From Luscinia megarhynchos (taxonomy: Eukaryota > Chordata > Aves > Passeriformes > Turdidae), in assembly GCA_034336665.1 (NCBI GenBank), contig CM067568.1, forward strand, positions 40,652,770-40,716,769: a stretch of DNA of 64,000 nt, written 5' to 3'. A program made the translations under genes and the position numbers. The notes below the pieces were generated by a model that was not told the origin of the DNA, made no database searches, and saw only the letters and a program-made list of their open reading frames with translations. This document shows, one piece after another, positions 38,480 to 52,063 of the stretch. Position 1 is the first letter of the stretch; every line of letters starts with the position of its first letter.

Positions 38480-41400
38480 GGTCACAGGAGGTTGCAGTTC
38501 AAAATTAATTGGTAAACTGAGGCATACATCTTCAATGACATACTGAGAACATTTGCTGCTTCTTGAAATAAAGACCAAAAATGTCATTTTGAAGGTTGAG
38601 TGCTATGGCCATCGTGATAATTGAATTTTTTAAGTTTTCTGTTTTAGAAGCTTCACTGACATTTTCAAACTCTTTGGGGTCTTCCACAATGGGATTGGCT
38701 GCTAAAGCAAAGGTATTTCAGACACTTCTGGGCTTGCATGAGAGATCTGGACAGTTGCTTTCCTTGTGATATCTCATAATTTATTCTGTAGTTACAGAAG
38801 ACTGGGGAAGTGAAATAAATTACAGGCACTGTTGGAAAAGCATTATATACTATAATTGTTGTTTTTATTATTATTTCATAGCTTTCCAGGTGTTCTAAAA
38901 TCTGGTAAATATTTTGCAGCATTTGAAGCTTTTCCAAATTGATTCGTCCTATTTGAGATTGCAGAATGGTGTTGAGAGGAATGTAACAATGCATATTATA
39001 GTGCAGTAGCATGGAAATTACTTGAAGTAGCAGAAAGGGAATTGGCTACATCTTGCTCAGAAAATTTGGCAGTTGTCACATTTAGACATGAGAACAGATG
39101 AGCCATTGATTTGATTGAGCTGAGAAGTTCTTGTTTCATTGTTCCTCTGAAAAATTTTCATTCAGATTATGGAATTTGATAGGCCTCTTAATTAAAGAGA
39201 ACTGCTTTTTTTTTTTTTTTAAGAAATGGTCTCGTGTTTGTATCTTAGTCTTTTGGTAATCAGCATTTAACATGGGGATATAAAAGTGGCTTCTCTGTAC
39301 ATCTCTTGATCCAACTGATGTAACATCTCTTGCAGCATCCTTTGAAAGGAAAATTGAAAGAAGCATAAAAAAACTAAATTCATGACATTGTGGTTGTACT
39401 TCATCAGAAGGACTCTAGTCTATCTGGAGCATGGAAGTTTGTCTCAGGCTTTTTTAACTACGTGCCACGTTGCCAAGCATTGCAGCTGTGTGTTGGGCAG
39501 TTTGCTGTTTTCATGGCATTATAGGGTATGAGAAGTCCACCACCAGTCAAGAATGGGAAGGAGTAAGAAAAAACTGTAAAACTTTTATCAATTACCTCTT
39601 TTGTATAAAAAAGTATTTCAGATTGTGTGTGATGGATCTGGATTAGTTAATATGCTGAGGTTAGACCTAGCTAGAGCTCTGAGTAGAGGATTAATCATTT
39701 AGCATCAGCATGGGGTTCATCTGGGTGTCAGAAAGCCATGCCCATTCTAATGATACAGTTTCCATAGCAGCTAATGCACTTCAGAAAAGGAGGAGACAGG
39801 AATCAAACTCATGACTAACATGGCTGTCCCAAGCTCGTGATGATATAAACTCTGGCACCCACATTGTCACGTATCTTTCACTGTGTGGTATGTCTAGGAA
39901 AGTTACTGAGTAGAACACTAAGGTAATTAAACCCTCCTTTTTCCTAAGAGACTGTTCTGATTAGTCACAACTAACAGCCTTATCTTCATTGAATTCTTGA
40001 GGAAGAACTGGTTTTACCAAACAAAGTCCCTGCATTCAGAGTCAATACTGTCGTAAAATGCACAGTGGCTGAAGTCATAGTGCTGGAGCTCTAATGATCT
40101 CTTGTTGGAATTAGTCTTGATTTTCAGTCATAGAATTTAACGTAATAACCAGCCTCTATGTTTACTTATTGCATTACTTACCTTGTGTGTATGCTGAGTT
40201 TTGTAGCCAACATCCCGGTAGAGCATTGTACGGAGTCTGTACCCATTTTCTTCTGGCACTATGCATCAATGCAGGGGAACATCTGATGGAGTATGTTACC
40301 ACTGCTGATCTTTGTGGTACACAAGCTTTCCATTTGACACTAGAGAGGACTTCCTGTAACCTTTCATTTCAGCTCATGCTACTTGAATATATCTATCTCA
40401 ATCCTCAGTTCTCGTCTACTTGATTGAGAGCCGGTTCAGTAAAGGATCTATTTGCTGATACCCATTAAAATTTGAATTTCAATTCTGAGGTTCAGTATTG
40501 CAAGTATGTGAACTTGGTATCTCTCTCCTATTTCTCTAAAATGGACATATAAAAGACACTAGATGAATTCAGCCTTGGAAATACCCCTATTGACTCTGAA
40601 GGAAAACTGACTGACTCTCTCATATGTAAAGGCCTAAGTGATGATGGATGAGTCCTGGCCAGCATGATTGTGATGCTGAGGCACCCACTTAAATTTTTAA
40701 TCAGACAATTTGAATTTTGGCCAGTGTACAATGGTTATCCAATGAATGGGCTGGTGATTTGTTTTGTTTTTGGCAAGTCTTGTGAAAAGCTGCGTATTAC
40801 ACTTAGTAAAGGATGGGTAAGAGTGACAGATGCTCATGGGGCTTTTTCTTATATAAGTGCTGACAATTCATGCTTGTTTCTCTTCAGGTATTCATATATC
40901 CTTCCATGTACAAGGACTGACACTCATCCCATTAATTGTTTAGAAAAAAGGAGGTTCCAGTGCATCCTCTCTGATGCTTTTCTATTGTCCTGTAGGGTTG
41001 TCTTTTCCATGTAGTAGTCTACAGATTTTTCTTTTAAGTGCTTTAGAAAGCATACTTTCTGGGAGAGGATCCTGGGCTGACAACTAGAAAATCTGTTTAT
41101 AAGTTCAATTCAGTTTGTCTGTTGTTTGATGCTGGTTTCCTCATTTCACATTCTCTTTGCTTTAATTCCATCTTTTTTTGAATGGAAAAACTATTTCTTC
41201 CCCTTTCTGGTGAAAGATGCTGCCTTGGCATTATCATCATCACTGTTGGACTGGTCTGAGAGGGCAAGAAAGTCTTTTGTACTCCTATACCATCCGTTTT
41301 GCTGACATGTTACAGATGAGATTTTGGAAGAGAGGGGAGTGTCTATGATTTTAACTTGAAGTCTTTGATTTTTTACATTTTTCTCCTTTCAGGATGTCAT

Positions 41401-41700
41401 AGATGCCCATTTCTCAGTTCTAGCTTCATCCATCCTGAAACAACCCAATTACACCAGTTGAACAGACAGTAGAGATAAAACAGACTGCAGAATTTCCCCA
41501 GGGTTTAAAAGCAGGTGGGAGAGCCATTTCTCACCTACCAGTGCCAGAAGCTGGAAGTAAGAAGTGAATCAAAGTGCTCCTGAGACACAGCAGAAGTACA
41601 AAGGAGTCAATGGTGAACATTGACATGAGCCACTCAAGCCTGGAGGCCCAATTTATACTCCCTTGTCTTCCTAGATTACATGGCCACAGTGACTGGGACA
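38480..41700. other. non-coding, no confident gene
   Basis: Includes a T15 run at 39206-39220. A consensus donor on the minus strand (ACAAG/GTAAGT, at about 40183) follows a roughly 65-codon open frame extending up to about 40375, but a competing open frame on the plus strand and a poor acceptor make it unconvincing. Confidence 0.45.
39206..39220. repeat. poly(T) run of 15
   Basis: Uninterrupted T homopolymer. Confidence 0.95.
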
Positions 41701-41704
41701 GCTC

Positions 41705-41840
41705 TTTTCAATAAGATTAAAGATGGAAAAGGTCTAGAAGGTCTCACCTAGTTAATTGCTTCTGCAGCTCTGGTTGTCCTGCTGCAGGATAATCCCAGTA
41801 GCTGTATGTCTCCTGTTTCACCTCAGGCAGGGAGGTTTCT
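41705..41840 (-). repeat. possible ancient CR1/L3 3' end, minus orientation
   Basis: The string 'gattaaagatggaaaaggtctagaaggtctcacctagtt' followed by 'ctgctgcaggataatccc' and 'gctgtatg' parallels the reverse-complement CR1/L3 3' terminus (ggaagggacctc..aggtcatctagtcc, tgcaggattgttccc). It is very diverged and short, so the family is tentative. Confidence 0.35.
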
Positions 41841-41844
41841 GGCA

Positions 41845-44800
41845 TGTGAGTTCTTTTTGTGTTAGAGCAGTATTCCCTCTCTAAAAAAATACTGCAGTTT
41901 TTTATTTGATCTTTTAGTACATTCCCTTAGGCTGAGCTGTGACCAATCACATTATTTTTCCTAGGTCCAGGACAGGCTATCCAGCTCCTCCTTTTTCTGC
42001 TACTTAAAGAAAAGTAGATGTCATTGTACAATCATGAATTCCCTGAAGTGATTAGCACTTTTATGCTAATTTGATTTTTGTTAAAACAAAGCTGCTTTCA
42101 ACTGATGAAGAGACTCAGGAAGACTTTTAACTTACTTTGGAAGTGATATTGTCCCACAGAATGAAAAGCAGTACCTTGCTTCTTTCTGTATTTTTCTGAG
42201 CTTATACTTCTCTGCATAATGTGATTCAGTATTTATGTAGTATATTAAGACATAATCATTGACTGGTGCCTGTGCTTTAAGTCAGAAGAAGGAAGATTTA
42301 CATGCTTTGCATCTTGAAATAATCTTTTTTCATCTCCAGATTGTGCCAGTTCTCTTATTTAGTTGAAAACAGGGCGCTTCACTGAAAGTTGTCAGTTTTT
42401 GTTACATACTGTAACAGAACAGGCTGCTGCAGGTCTACCACACATACACACACGACTTCCTGAGGAGGGAGTTTGCTCCAGAAGCAAAGGAGCTAAAGTA
42501 AACTCTCTGGCAGCTGAACATGCCATCTCTCTGGGGCAATGTGCCTGTGTTACTGAATTTGCTGATATAAACTACAGGCGCTCTCTGTACCAAATTTCCC
42601 TAAAGATTGGAATGAGTCTATGTTGCGAAAGCAAGCTTCAAAGCATCCCTGGTGAGCACAGAAGATATGGTAGTAAAGGAAGAAAGCCAAGGATGATATA
42701 AGAGGGAAGGGAGCTGGGAAGAGAGTGAGGCAAGAGAGAAAATACATAGAGAACTGCATTTGTAAGTAGGTGAGCAATTCGGGTGAGGTACAGTCTGACT
42801 TTATGGTCAAGCACATTTCCCAGGGCTGGACAAATCAGTAACTCAGTGGGCAGCAGCAGGTTTGCACTTGCTTATAATTTGCAGCAATCTGTCTTGTCCT
42901 TCCATCCTCTTGTTTTCTTCTCTCCCTTTCATTTTCCCTGCTGGTCTTTAGCATGCTCTCTGGCATTAATGCTGCAACTAGGTCTCTAATATGACTGAAG
43001 AGCTGCTACAACCAAACTCACTGAGAAATTATTTTTAATGAGCAAAAGTGTTGCACTGAAGCAGTGAATTTCTTCTCCAACAGAAAAAAAAAGATCCTTA
43101 CAGTGAAAATCCTGCAGTAAAAACTCTTCAGATGAATTGCTTGTTAGAGGATAAAGCAGTTAGGTGAATAAAAGCCTGATTATGTACCTGCAGGTAGAAT
43201 GTAATATGAATCAGAAGAAGTAAATTGATAATTTGGCAGCTACCTCTGACTGAGGGCTGTGCTTGAGCAGTTTTATCCACTACCTGCTTCTGAAAAAGGA
43301 GAAGTATTATAAGAGGCAGATTATTCAAACGAGGATTTTGATCTGCATTTGACTGCCTGCTCATTTGTCTTGAGCTAGGACTCTGATGTGGGAAGGAGGC
43401 ATTTCAAGCTGTTGTCTTCATGAGCTGGTCAGTTTGGACAGGGCACGTGACATCTCCAGTTGCTCTGAAATTCTGTGATGTTAATGTGACAGAATGACAT
43501 GACATCTCTGCACAGGCTGCCAGTGTGATGGCACTGCATTATATAGATGTGGTAGCAAAGTGCTTTCACCCTTATTGTGAACATCATGTTCCCTTTGGTT
43601 AGATGGAGCTAATGCTCAAAAATACTCACCACACTGCTCAGCTACCAAAGCTTTCCTCTGGCTCCAGCTTTGAGAAGCGTCTGCCTCCCCTGAGCTGCCT
43701 GCTCTAATCACAGTCCCCAGGCAGCATTTATTTAGCTTGGAGTAAGCATTTGGTGTTAACCTCATACAGACTTAAGTGCTGCTTACGTACCACTTCCATT
43801 TATTTATTCCTTTTTCTCATTACAGTTTTGCTCCATTTCCCCTGGGCTCTTGTGTTGCCTTTTTTTTATTCCTTTTTTTTTTTTTTTTCTGAAGTCTTTC
43901 CCTCCAAGCCAGCAACCATATAGAGAAAAGCAGGCACAAATGTGAAAAGCTCACATACCCAATAAAAGCCATCATTTTATTTGGTATATGCCCACTGGAT
44001 CATTGTAGATCATTCCAGATCAATGCTACCATGAAAAAAATCAAATTCTGGAATCTATTTCCAAACAGGGAAAGTATTGTCTCTCCATTTGGCAGCACAG
44101 GGGTATCCTTGCATCCAAAAAGCCCAGTGCCAGTTGAGACTACCTCCCCTGTGCTTGTGACCACTCTGCTTCCCACTGTTATCGTGGGTAATTCCCATCA
44201 CTAACCTGCTAGAGTTCCAGAAATGGGAATGGTACTACCACCTCCTTTAAATTACTAGTAAGCTGCTGTATGCAGCCTAGACTTCTTTGTCCCAATTAGT
44301 TCATGAATGGCTCTGTTTCTAATCCAGCTGGATTTCTCTCTTCTTCTTGTTGAATCTATTTGGACATTGCATTTACAGTGTAGGTTCTGTTTGGCTGCAG
44401 GGATAATGTCATCTCTCTGCTAAAGACAAAGCAGTAATTTTCCCCAATGCCTGGCACACACACAGCAGTCATCTTCTATGTTTTTCCCAATGGTAATTGC
44501 TACCTTCTCTCTCTTCTGGGTTTTTTTTTTCTAGACAAACAGTATTAGGAGATGAGCTTTGAGCAAGCCTCTAAATGAAAGATGTCATTGCTTTCACCTG
44601 TAGTTTTGCAGAAAGCCTCAGAAGTTTCAGCTGTTGGGGATCTACTTGTCACAGATCTCGCTGCTGTTAGTTATCAGATAGTGTGACTCTGCCCTGCCTA
44701 CCTTTTTAAAAAAACCCCAACTTTTTAACTGGAGATAGCATGGCATTCACTTTATCAAGATAATTTAATGTAAAACTATGGCGACAGTGCTTTTTCTTTA

Positions 44801-44850
44801 AGATTTTCCATCTTATGATCTTAAATCACATTTTTACACATTAATGAATT
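41845..44850. other. non-coding, nothing firmly recognised
   Basis: Unique sequence with T-rich low-complexity runs at 43860-43888. The short frames here have no domain or splice support. Confidence 0.5.
43860..43888. repeat. paired poly(T) runs
   Basis: A T8 and a T16 run separated by ATTCC. Confidence 0.9.
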
Positions 44851-44864
44851 GACTGTAATAGCTC

Positions 44865-44945
44865 CCAATGAAGGAATACAAGAGATTTCACTAAGGTTAT
44901 ACAGGGAGTCAGTGTTAGAGTCCCTTCCAGCTCAACCCTATCTGT
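44865..44945 (-). repeat. possible MIR-type fragment, minus orientation
   Basis: 'tttcactaaggttatacagggagtcagtgttagagtcc' parallels the MIR reverse-complement segment around 'gcccaaggtcacacagcgagtcagtggcagagc'. Only one block matches, so this is tentative. Confidence 0.4.
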
Positions 44946-44949
44946 TGGC

Positions 44950-46570
44950 TTGGAGTTAAAATTTTTAGGGAGTTCACTTGTGTTGCAACAAAAGATACTC
45001 AGTATGTTAAGAACCTAATATCTCAATCAAAAGTATCAAAACCTACTTCTTAGTAAGAAAAGAGCACAGAAGAGAATAGAGAGTAATTTATCTTTTCATA
45101 TAATTTTTTTATCTATTTTTTTTTTTACTATCTCATCTGGATTGCAGGAATTTACAGTTTATCTTTACAGTTTTTGTGTCTGATCTGCTGTCTCTCTTCA
45201 ATATATAAAATAGAGATGCACATGAAGTGCTATGTCACCATCAAAGCACTCAAGTATCAGCAAGGGCAAATATACATCCTTCTTCACCATTCTGTTCTGG
45301 AAAAAAAAATCAAACCAAATTGTTATCCAATTATGTACTCAGTTTGCTTCCTTAGTCCTTCAAATTTCATCTGGACCAAAATTTGCACTTCCATGGCAAT
45401 TAAAATGCCCTTTTTTTTGCTTGTTTGGGGTTTTTGTTTGTTTTTGTTTTTTTAAGGGTAAAAAAAGCCAGCTTCTTTTGTAGATAGCCAGAAAATAACA
45501 TGTGCAAATGTAGCTCATTTTGGTGTTATCACAAGTAAGTGCTGAGGTTTGTTTGGGTAATGTTTTATATTTGTCCCATTTGGGCTTTAGTTAAGTAGAG
45601 ATAATGTAGCCAAACCTCTTCTTTCTGAACTGTAAGTGTAAATTGAGGGCACATAACGTAAAAATAAAAAGAAAATAAACCTCTAGCATACAAGAGTAAT
45701 TACCCCCAGTTGTTGTAAGCAGCAGCAGTGGAAGTCTTTATTATAGACTAAACAATATTGTATGAGTTTGTTGCATGTTTATAGATTTATAACAGTTGAA
45801 TAATTTGCCCCTTTTCATATTACATTTCCATCTGCTGTGACACTTCAGCACAGAAGCATCCCAGCACACTGATACTTTTGTATTTTCAAGTAGGGGACTG
45901 ATTCAAGTTCATGTATTCCTTCTACACAGAGATGTGCCTGGAGGCTATTAGTCAGGCTGAGCACCCAAAAGCTTAGCCTGGCACCCATTCCAGAGCGGGC
46001 TAGGAGCAAAGCAGCTGTGGCTGGACTCCTTGGAACATCTGAATTTGTCTGGCACACTTACATAACCTCAGCCTTGCATCCTCTAATGGCAGACATCTTC
46101 AAGAGCTGAAGTAATGACAATAATTTTCCCTAAGGGCTTAAGCAGGTCACGAATTTTTTCCAGCAATGGCAGTAGGCAGTCTGAAGCGATAGACTTTGTC
46201 CCAGCATATTCTGATAAGAATCACTTCTGAGAAAAGAGGTTGCAGTGCAGCAGCCAGGTGCTGTGGGGAGCTGGAAGGGAACAGGGCACTTGGAAGGGCA
46301 AATAGTGTTACATCTTGGCTCTTGGGAAAAGGGGCCTTTAAGACAAGGAGAGCAGCTCAGCCCAGCAGCATTCCCCCCAGCTTTTCTTTCTGTCTGAAAG
46401 CTTTGAGAAGTTTATGGAAGAGCATCTGAGCAGTACCTAACAGGGAATTAGGCGAGGATGCTTGCAGAAAAAGGAGCAGGAGATGAGCTTTCATAATTGA
46501 AACAGAAAGATAAGGAAATATATAGACAACAAAAGAGTGGCAGAAAGGGAGGTTTGAGAATAGGCTTGGG
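44950..46570. other. non-coding, nothing firmly recognised
   Basis: AT-rich unique sequence with T runs around 45110-45130 and 45410-45455. No exon or repeat was recognised. Confidence 0.5.
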
Positions 46571-46579
46571 GACCAGGGG

Positions 46580-46745
46580 CACAAATTTGATTTCTTACAT
46601 CTTATTCTGTGGATAAGTCACATCAGCTCATATGCCTGATTTTTCTGATCTATGTAATGGGGGACATATTACAGATCTCTGTTTAAGGGGAGGCCTGAGA
46701 ATTAATGGATGCTGATAAAATGCCTGGAAGATGAAAAATTCTGCG
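46580..46745 (+). repeat. ancient MIR-type SINE, plus orientation
   Basis: Forward MIR landmarks are in order: 'ctgtggataagtcacatcagctcatatgcctgatttttctgatctatgtaatgggggacatatta' (matching tgtgacc..gggcctcagtttcctcatctgtaaaatgggga), then 'gaattaatggatgctgataaaatgcctggaagatg'. One of the better-preserved MIR copies here. Confidence 0.7.
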
Positions 46746-46819
46746 TATTACCACAGCAAATAATAACCCCTTTGACTCATTTATGATCTTATCACCACCA
46801 AATGCCTCTTCAGCTTCCT

Positions 46820-46915
46820 GTCATTTTAGCTAAGCCTCCTTCTGATCCTATTAAACACCAGGGGGAAGTTCCTCAACTAGTGTCAGTTGTCACAGCTCCA
46901 TTGACTTCAATTATT
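46820..46915. repeat. possible ancient amniote repeat segment
   Basis: 'cttctgatcctattaaacaccag' and 'cagctccattgacttcaat' resemble the 'ctgatcctgc...' and 'ccattgacttcaatggg' blocks that are abundant in old amniote SINE-like repeats. It joins the MIR copy to its right and may be part of the same element. Confidence 0.4.
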
Positions 46916-46919
46916 TCTC

Positions 46920-47115
46920 TTGCACAAAGTATTTCATCCAAAGTACTTCAAGAGTTTGAGAGATACTGGCCAATTGAGCACCACAACCTCTATGGGGAGG
47001 TGCAGAGTTATACCACTTCTGGAGAAATGCAGGAAAGAAAGGTTAATAAACTTCCCCAAGGTCAGGAGGAAAGCATAGCAGAGATAAGCAAATGCATCAA
47101 GAGTTGCGCTCCTAA
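46920..47115 (-). repeat. ancient MIR-type SINE, minus orientation
   Basis: Reverse-complement landmarks are 'ccaaagtacttcaagagtttg', 'caacctctatggggaggtgcagagttat', 'acttctggagaaatgcaggaaagaaaggttaataaacttccccaaggtcaggaggaaagcatagcagagataag'. They match caaagcactttacaaa, cctgtgaggtagg, and the region from acagatggggaaactgaggca to gcccaaggtcacacagc. The 137-codon plus-strand frame at 46802-47215 runs across this repeat and is not a gene. Confidence 0.7.
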
Positions 47116-47119
47116 TTCT

Positions 47120-50100
47120 GGACATCGCCTTGGTCAGGTTTTGCTCTCTGTGTATCAGGGTGGATCTGAAGCCACTAGTCCAAGCTCTGCCTTGTTCCTA
47201 TTTTTACTGGTATGAGACAGAGCAGGGACTTGCTTTCTTTTTACACTCTCATACCCTTTCAGCTTTTATCATTCTCATTTTATTTGAGGTGTCGTAGGCA
47301 GAGAATTATGGAGACTACACATATAAATTCCTCAGTATAAATTAGAAGGTTTCCCAAAGGCAATAGGAATATAGACCTGAGGGTCTGGTCCCAAGGGCTT
47401 ATTTCTGACAGAGTATGGCTATAAGATACCTAGGGATTTTCAGCCACCAGTCACTTATGCACAGGCTTTCTGAAGCTGCAGGAAGCTAAACTGCCTACTG
47501 GTGATTGCTTTTTCATTCTATTGCAAGCCAGAATTTTATCAGCATATGTGCAAATGATTCCCAGTAAGCTGGTTTGTGCCCTTATGCCAGCTAAAATCCA
47601 AAATGGCTGCATCAATTGGCAATACTTAGAATAGACCCAAGTGGAAATACTTCAAATATTTCACAGTAAAACTGCTGTTTCTAAGATAGGAATTATTTTT
47701 TTTCCCTGTGTAGTGAGTGTTTGTGCAACTTCAGCATTTTATTCTGTAAATTTAGATCCTCTTTAAGGGAAACTAGTGACTGCTGTGATAGTGGAGTTTA
47801 ATTTATAAATAGCCAGCAGACGAACATGAGGAGAGGCAATGAATAACTCACAGATGGAAGAGTTCAAGATCAGTTGTGACATAATGGCAGAGCAGCAGTG
47901 CAGAGCTGAGGAGCAGTGCTCAGCTGGGTCAGTGCTCAAAGAGAATCCACAAGTGCAATTCTTATATATATACATATGCAATTTAAAGTCCAAAAGCAAC
48001 TCTTTTTTTGTTTGTCTTTTTTAAAAAAACCCTTAGAACAACAAAAACTGTCAACCCTCACTCTGTAGAATTTGCAGCTTTGATGCAGTGCTACTAGAAT
48101 CCAGCTAGGAAAAAATGTTATTAGGCTTTTTTGTTTTGAAAAGCTGCAAACAAGTTGAAGAGAAAAGCCTTTCAGAGCTATGGGAAACTAACTGTATTTA
48201 TAAGCTTAAGATCTTAATTTCTTGAAGCAGCTTTAGCTAGCATACTCTTTTTGGACACTGAGTTAAGCCTAGTTTATACCAATATTCCGGCTATTTCTTA
48301 TTTAGGTAGAGAATAACTGAATGCAATATGTTTTCATACCTGGGAGGAAAAGACAATTTTATTTCTGTAAAGCCCATGAAGATACTTATATTGAAGTAAA
48401 TAAAATAGATGTGCTTCTACACACATTTAAGTAAATGCTGGTCAGTTTTGTGAGAAGCCAGGTCTAAGAATTCACAGGAGCACTGGGGGAAGGGCTGAGG
48501 TATGTGGAGAGGGAGGTGAAGGGAGCATAGGGCAAGCTCAGAAACTTGGATTGTTTACCTCATCATCACTTCCCTTCTGTACTTCAGCCCATTTACACAT
48601 ATATACTTCAGCATTAAGAACTAATACTTTAAAAAAAACCCCACTGCCTAAAACCAAGAACATTTTTTTCTTCGTCTTAATGCTAAGATTTAACACTACC
48701 TTGGGCTAGACTTTCTTGACCTTTTCACCAAACATGCATACCCTTGAAATGAAAACAGCCAGGAATCCTACATCTATGAAAAGTGATAAAGCTATGAAAA
48801 GCAGAAGGATCCAACCTTCAACTTCAGCCTGGGAAAACTGCTTTTTTGCTTCTCCTGTGTAGAAAACACACTCCCTAGCAAAAGGAATGGGAAATGCACA
48901 CCTTTTTGTCAGTAGCTACATATGAGCTGTGTGTTGTCTGGTCTTTGAGAGAACCTTTATTAGGCATATGCTCCCTCTTGGAAATTTCTACTACCTATGC
49001 TCTCCCATTCTATCTTAGCACAGTTTTTTTAATATTGCCATGGGACACAGAGATCTGGATTGGTAGGAGAAGGGTGTTGTTCCAGAAACTCACATGACAG
49101 AAATCTGGCCGTTTTTCCTATATGCTTGATAAATCTAAATAGTCTCTTGGAAAATGTTGCCTTACTATTTGGAGGTGTTAACTCCTCAAGAATGGTGTAC
49201 CATGGAATAAGAAAAGTCCCTGTCCTCCAGAAAGTGAGCACAGGGTGGCTTCAGACATTCCCCATTTATGCCCACTGAATGTGTAAAAGTGCCAGCATCC
49301 CTCTTAAGGGGTATAGTGCTAAAAGCAAATACAGATTATAAAGTGCCAGAATACTTTATTGTTAGGTGTAAAACCTGTTTCTGTTGACAAGTGCAAGTAG
49401 TCTTTACTGTTCTCAGTTAACAGGACCCTAGGGACTTCCTGTTCATTGGAAGAATAAAAAAGCAGAAAACATTTATGTGCAAGTTAATACTTTTTGCTAG
49501 AGCTTGCACAATTTAGCACAGACCTGCTACAGAACACTAAAAGACCATTTACTTTTACATTGCATTTTAGAAGTTTAAAAGCTCTCCTTTTGCAACAGTA
49601 TCTTGAAGACTTAGAACCACTTGGTCAATCTGAGTCCATAGGAATACATTAAATGGATATGTGGTGTGTGAGTAGACTGGGTCCTATATCACAAGCCTGG
49701 TGAGGTTTGGGGAACACAAAAATAAGACTTACATTTTGGACTGAACAAAGCCAGAGCAATATGACTTCCTCTGCCTCCCCTTTTATAGTCAATGCCTCAG
49801 AGTTAAGTCCCATATTCATTCCTGGAAATTCCTATGTGGGACCTGACAATTGTCCCATCCTTGGGACTATAAGAGTTGAAATCTTGGTAGTATTGCAGTT
49901 ATGGACTCATGCAGAGGTAACTCCCTCAAGGGGGATCCAGGATTGCTCCCAGAAAATACCACTTCTCCCCTTCTACCTTTTGGGAAAGGGAAAGGCACCA
50001 AGGCTTGGGTGGCTTGTCATGGGCTGCTGCCAGCTGAAGGGGGCTGCTGTCTTTAAGTTCCTGGCCTCCACTAGCTCTGTTTTAAGAAACGGAAGGGTGC

Positions 50101-52055
50101 ACCCCCAGCAGTATTTGTGCATGATCATAGGCTATACAGCTGAGGGTTTTTTTCCTGGCAAGGTTCTGCTAGAAATGCTATAGCTGAGGGAGGAACCTTT
50201 TCCTTCTCCCAAAAGAGTTATTTTCATCCTTGGTACTACTACTACAGTGCTATTACAGGTGTATCTATCTATGCTTCAGGATGTCTCTCTAGATCCTTGC
50301 ACAGTGATTTACAGAATTTACAGTGATTGCTGCTGTGATGGCCTCTCCAAATCATTGTCTCTTGCATGACCCTCTGTCCAGCAGGGGATTCCTGGTCATG
50401 GGTTGTTCCCTGGTAGATAGGAGTATCCTGTCCATCTTGCTCCTGTTTCAAATGCTATTATCAACATGTCATACCTTGACTATGTGTCAAAGCTTTTGAA
50501 AAAACACACTGTATATAGAAGCAAGCAGATGTGAGGACATGGCAGGTATGTGTTATTCCACATGAACTGGTGGGGTATGCAGCAGAGGCACTCTATTTAA
50601 GAGTCACTCTGAGGAAATCGCTGCATCTCTCTCTTCAGCTAATATTTCTTTGGTCAGGGAGAGGGAATGCTGTTGGGAACCGTGTGTCATCTGCCTGGAT
50701 CAGTATCACTTCTGACATTTATGTAATATACAAATATAGTTTTTACTACCACTTTGTCCAGCACTAAAGAAATGTTAAAATGTGTAAAAGCCATCATGTT
50801 GTTATAATTTTTAATGATAGCATTATGCAGTGTATTAAACCATTCTCTTTGGTGTACAATTCATACCTCTTAGCCTGAAAGTGCATTTCTTATTAAAATG
50901 TCTCACATCCACATATTGTGAAATAATATCCACTGGAACTCTCCCTCTTTATTTATGTATTTAAAAGAAGTTGGTAAGGGATTTGGGGAAACAGATGAAT
51001 TTACCATCTGGTAATAATGCAATACCAAAAAAGGCTCAGTACTAATTATGGGAGTTATTTTCAAAGAGTTTTTAAGGCATTTCATTAAATTGGGTTTGAA
51101 ATGAGACCTGTTCCAGATGGACTAAAAAACATATGAAAGTCCCTAGGAGAACATTGAGCTGGACAGTAGAGTTGGAGGATACTTTAGAAAAGATTGGGCT
51201 GTGAGATTTCCTTTCACTTCCAAATAAAACAGACAAGATTTACAGAACTAGTAGTTTTGATTACCTCAATTTTAATGACTTGGAACAGATTTAAAATTGA
51301 TTGCAGGGAGTGCCAATCGGTATTTTCCTGAAACTCAGCTTCCTCTAAGGGTTCTTAGTTCAACAAACAAGTACTGAGGTACCTAACACCAAACTACAGT
51401 AACAAATCAGTCTGGCTGAACAGCTGCAGTGTTAATGTGGAAAGGGGTTAAATAATAGTCATCAGTTCTGTTGTCAAACTGAGAGGAACTGCAAGGCCCC
51501 AGAGGGGAAAAAAAGACAATATGACAAATGATCTGTGTTGGTGGATTTGCCAGAAGAGTTACTTGCAAAGCTTATATAAACAAGCTTAGATCTTGTGCCA
51601 GTGTGGGGCACAGGTAGCTAATTAGCTGTACTGGGGAAAAGCGCCGTCATTCTTGGTACAATTGCATCTGTAACTGAGAGTTTTTCTTCAGAAAACATAC
51701 CTTGTCTACCTTTGCAGAGGTAGGCAGGAGGTGAATAATTCACCCAGCTTGAGCCATACAGGGTTAACTTCTTGTTTGGGCACATCCATACACAGGATTC
51801 AGCAGTGCCCAAAGGGCTGCCTGCTCAGGGCATCATGGGTTTGTTCCTTCAGTATTTTTCCCCTGTGTCATCTGGCCCTTATTAGGTATGTGTGCAGTAA
51901 AACAAATGGCTCAATACTTCCTCCCACCACCCCCACTCCATTCTATTTCCTTCTTTTAAAAATAGTTTATTTTTATTAAATTTAAAAGTTTAACAAAACA
52001 CGATTTTGGCCTCTAAAGGTCAAAATTTCTAGAATGTAGTTGCCAGTCTCCCCAT
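47120..52055. other. non-coding, no confident gene
   Basis: The longest plus-strand frame (49707-50183, 158 codons) has no domain, no signal peptide and no upstream CpG-rich promoter, and reads as chance. No repeat was recognised. Confidence 0.5.
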
Positions 52056-52063
52056 CCTGTTAC

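Noticed and set aside
39720..39850. Possible MIR-like string with 'gacaggaatcaaactcatgac'
   Set aside because: Only one short block matches; the rest of the element could not be found.
46802..47215. 137-codon plus-strand frame
   Set aside because: Runs across a MIR-type SINE, so it is a by-product of the repeat.
49707..50183. 158-codon plus-strand frame
   Set aside because: Unrecognisable product, no upstream CpG island or splice context.
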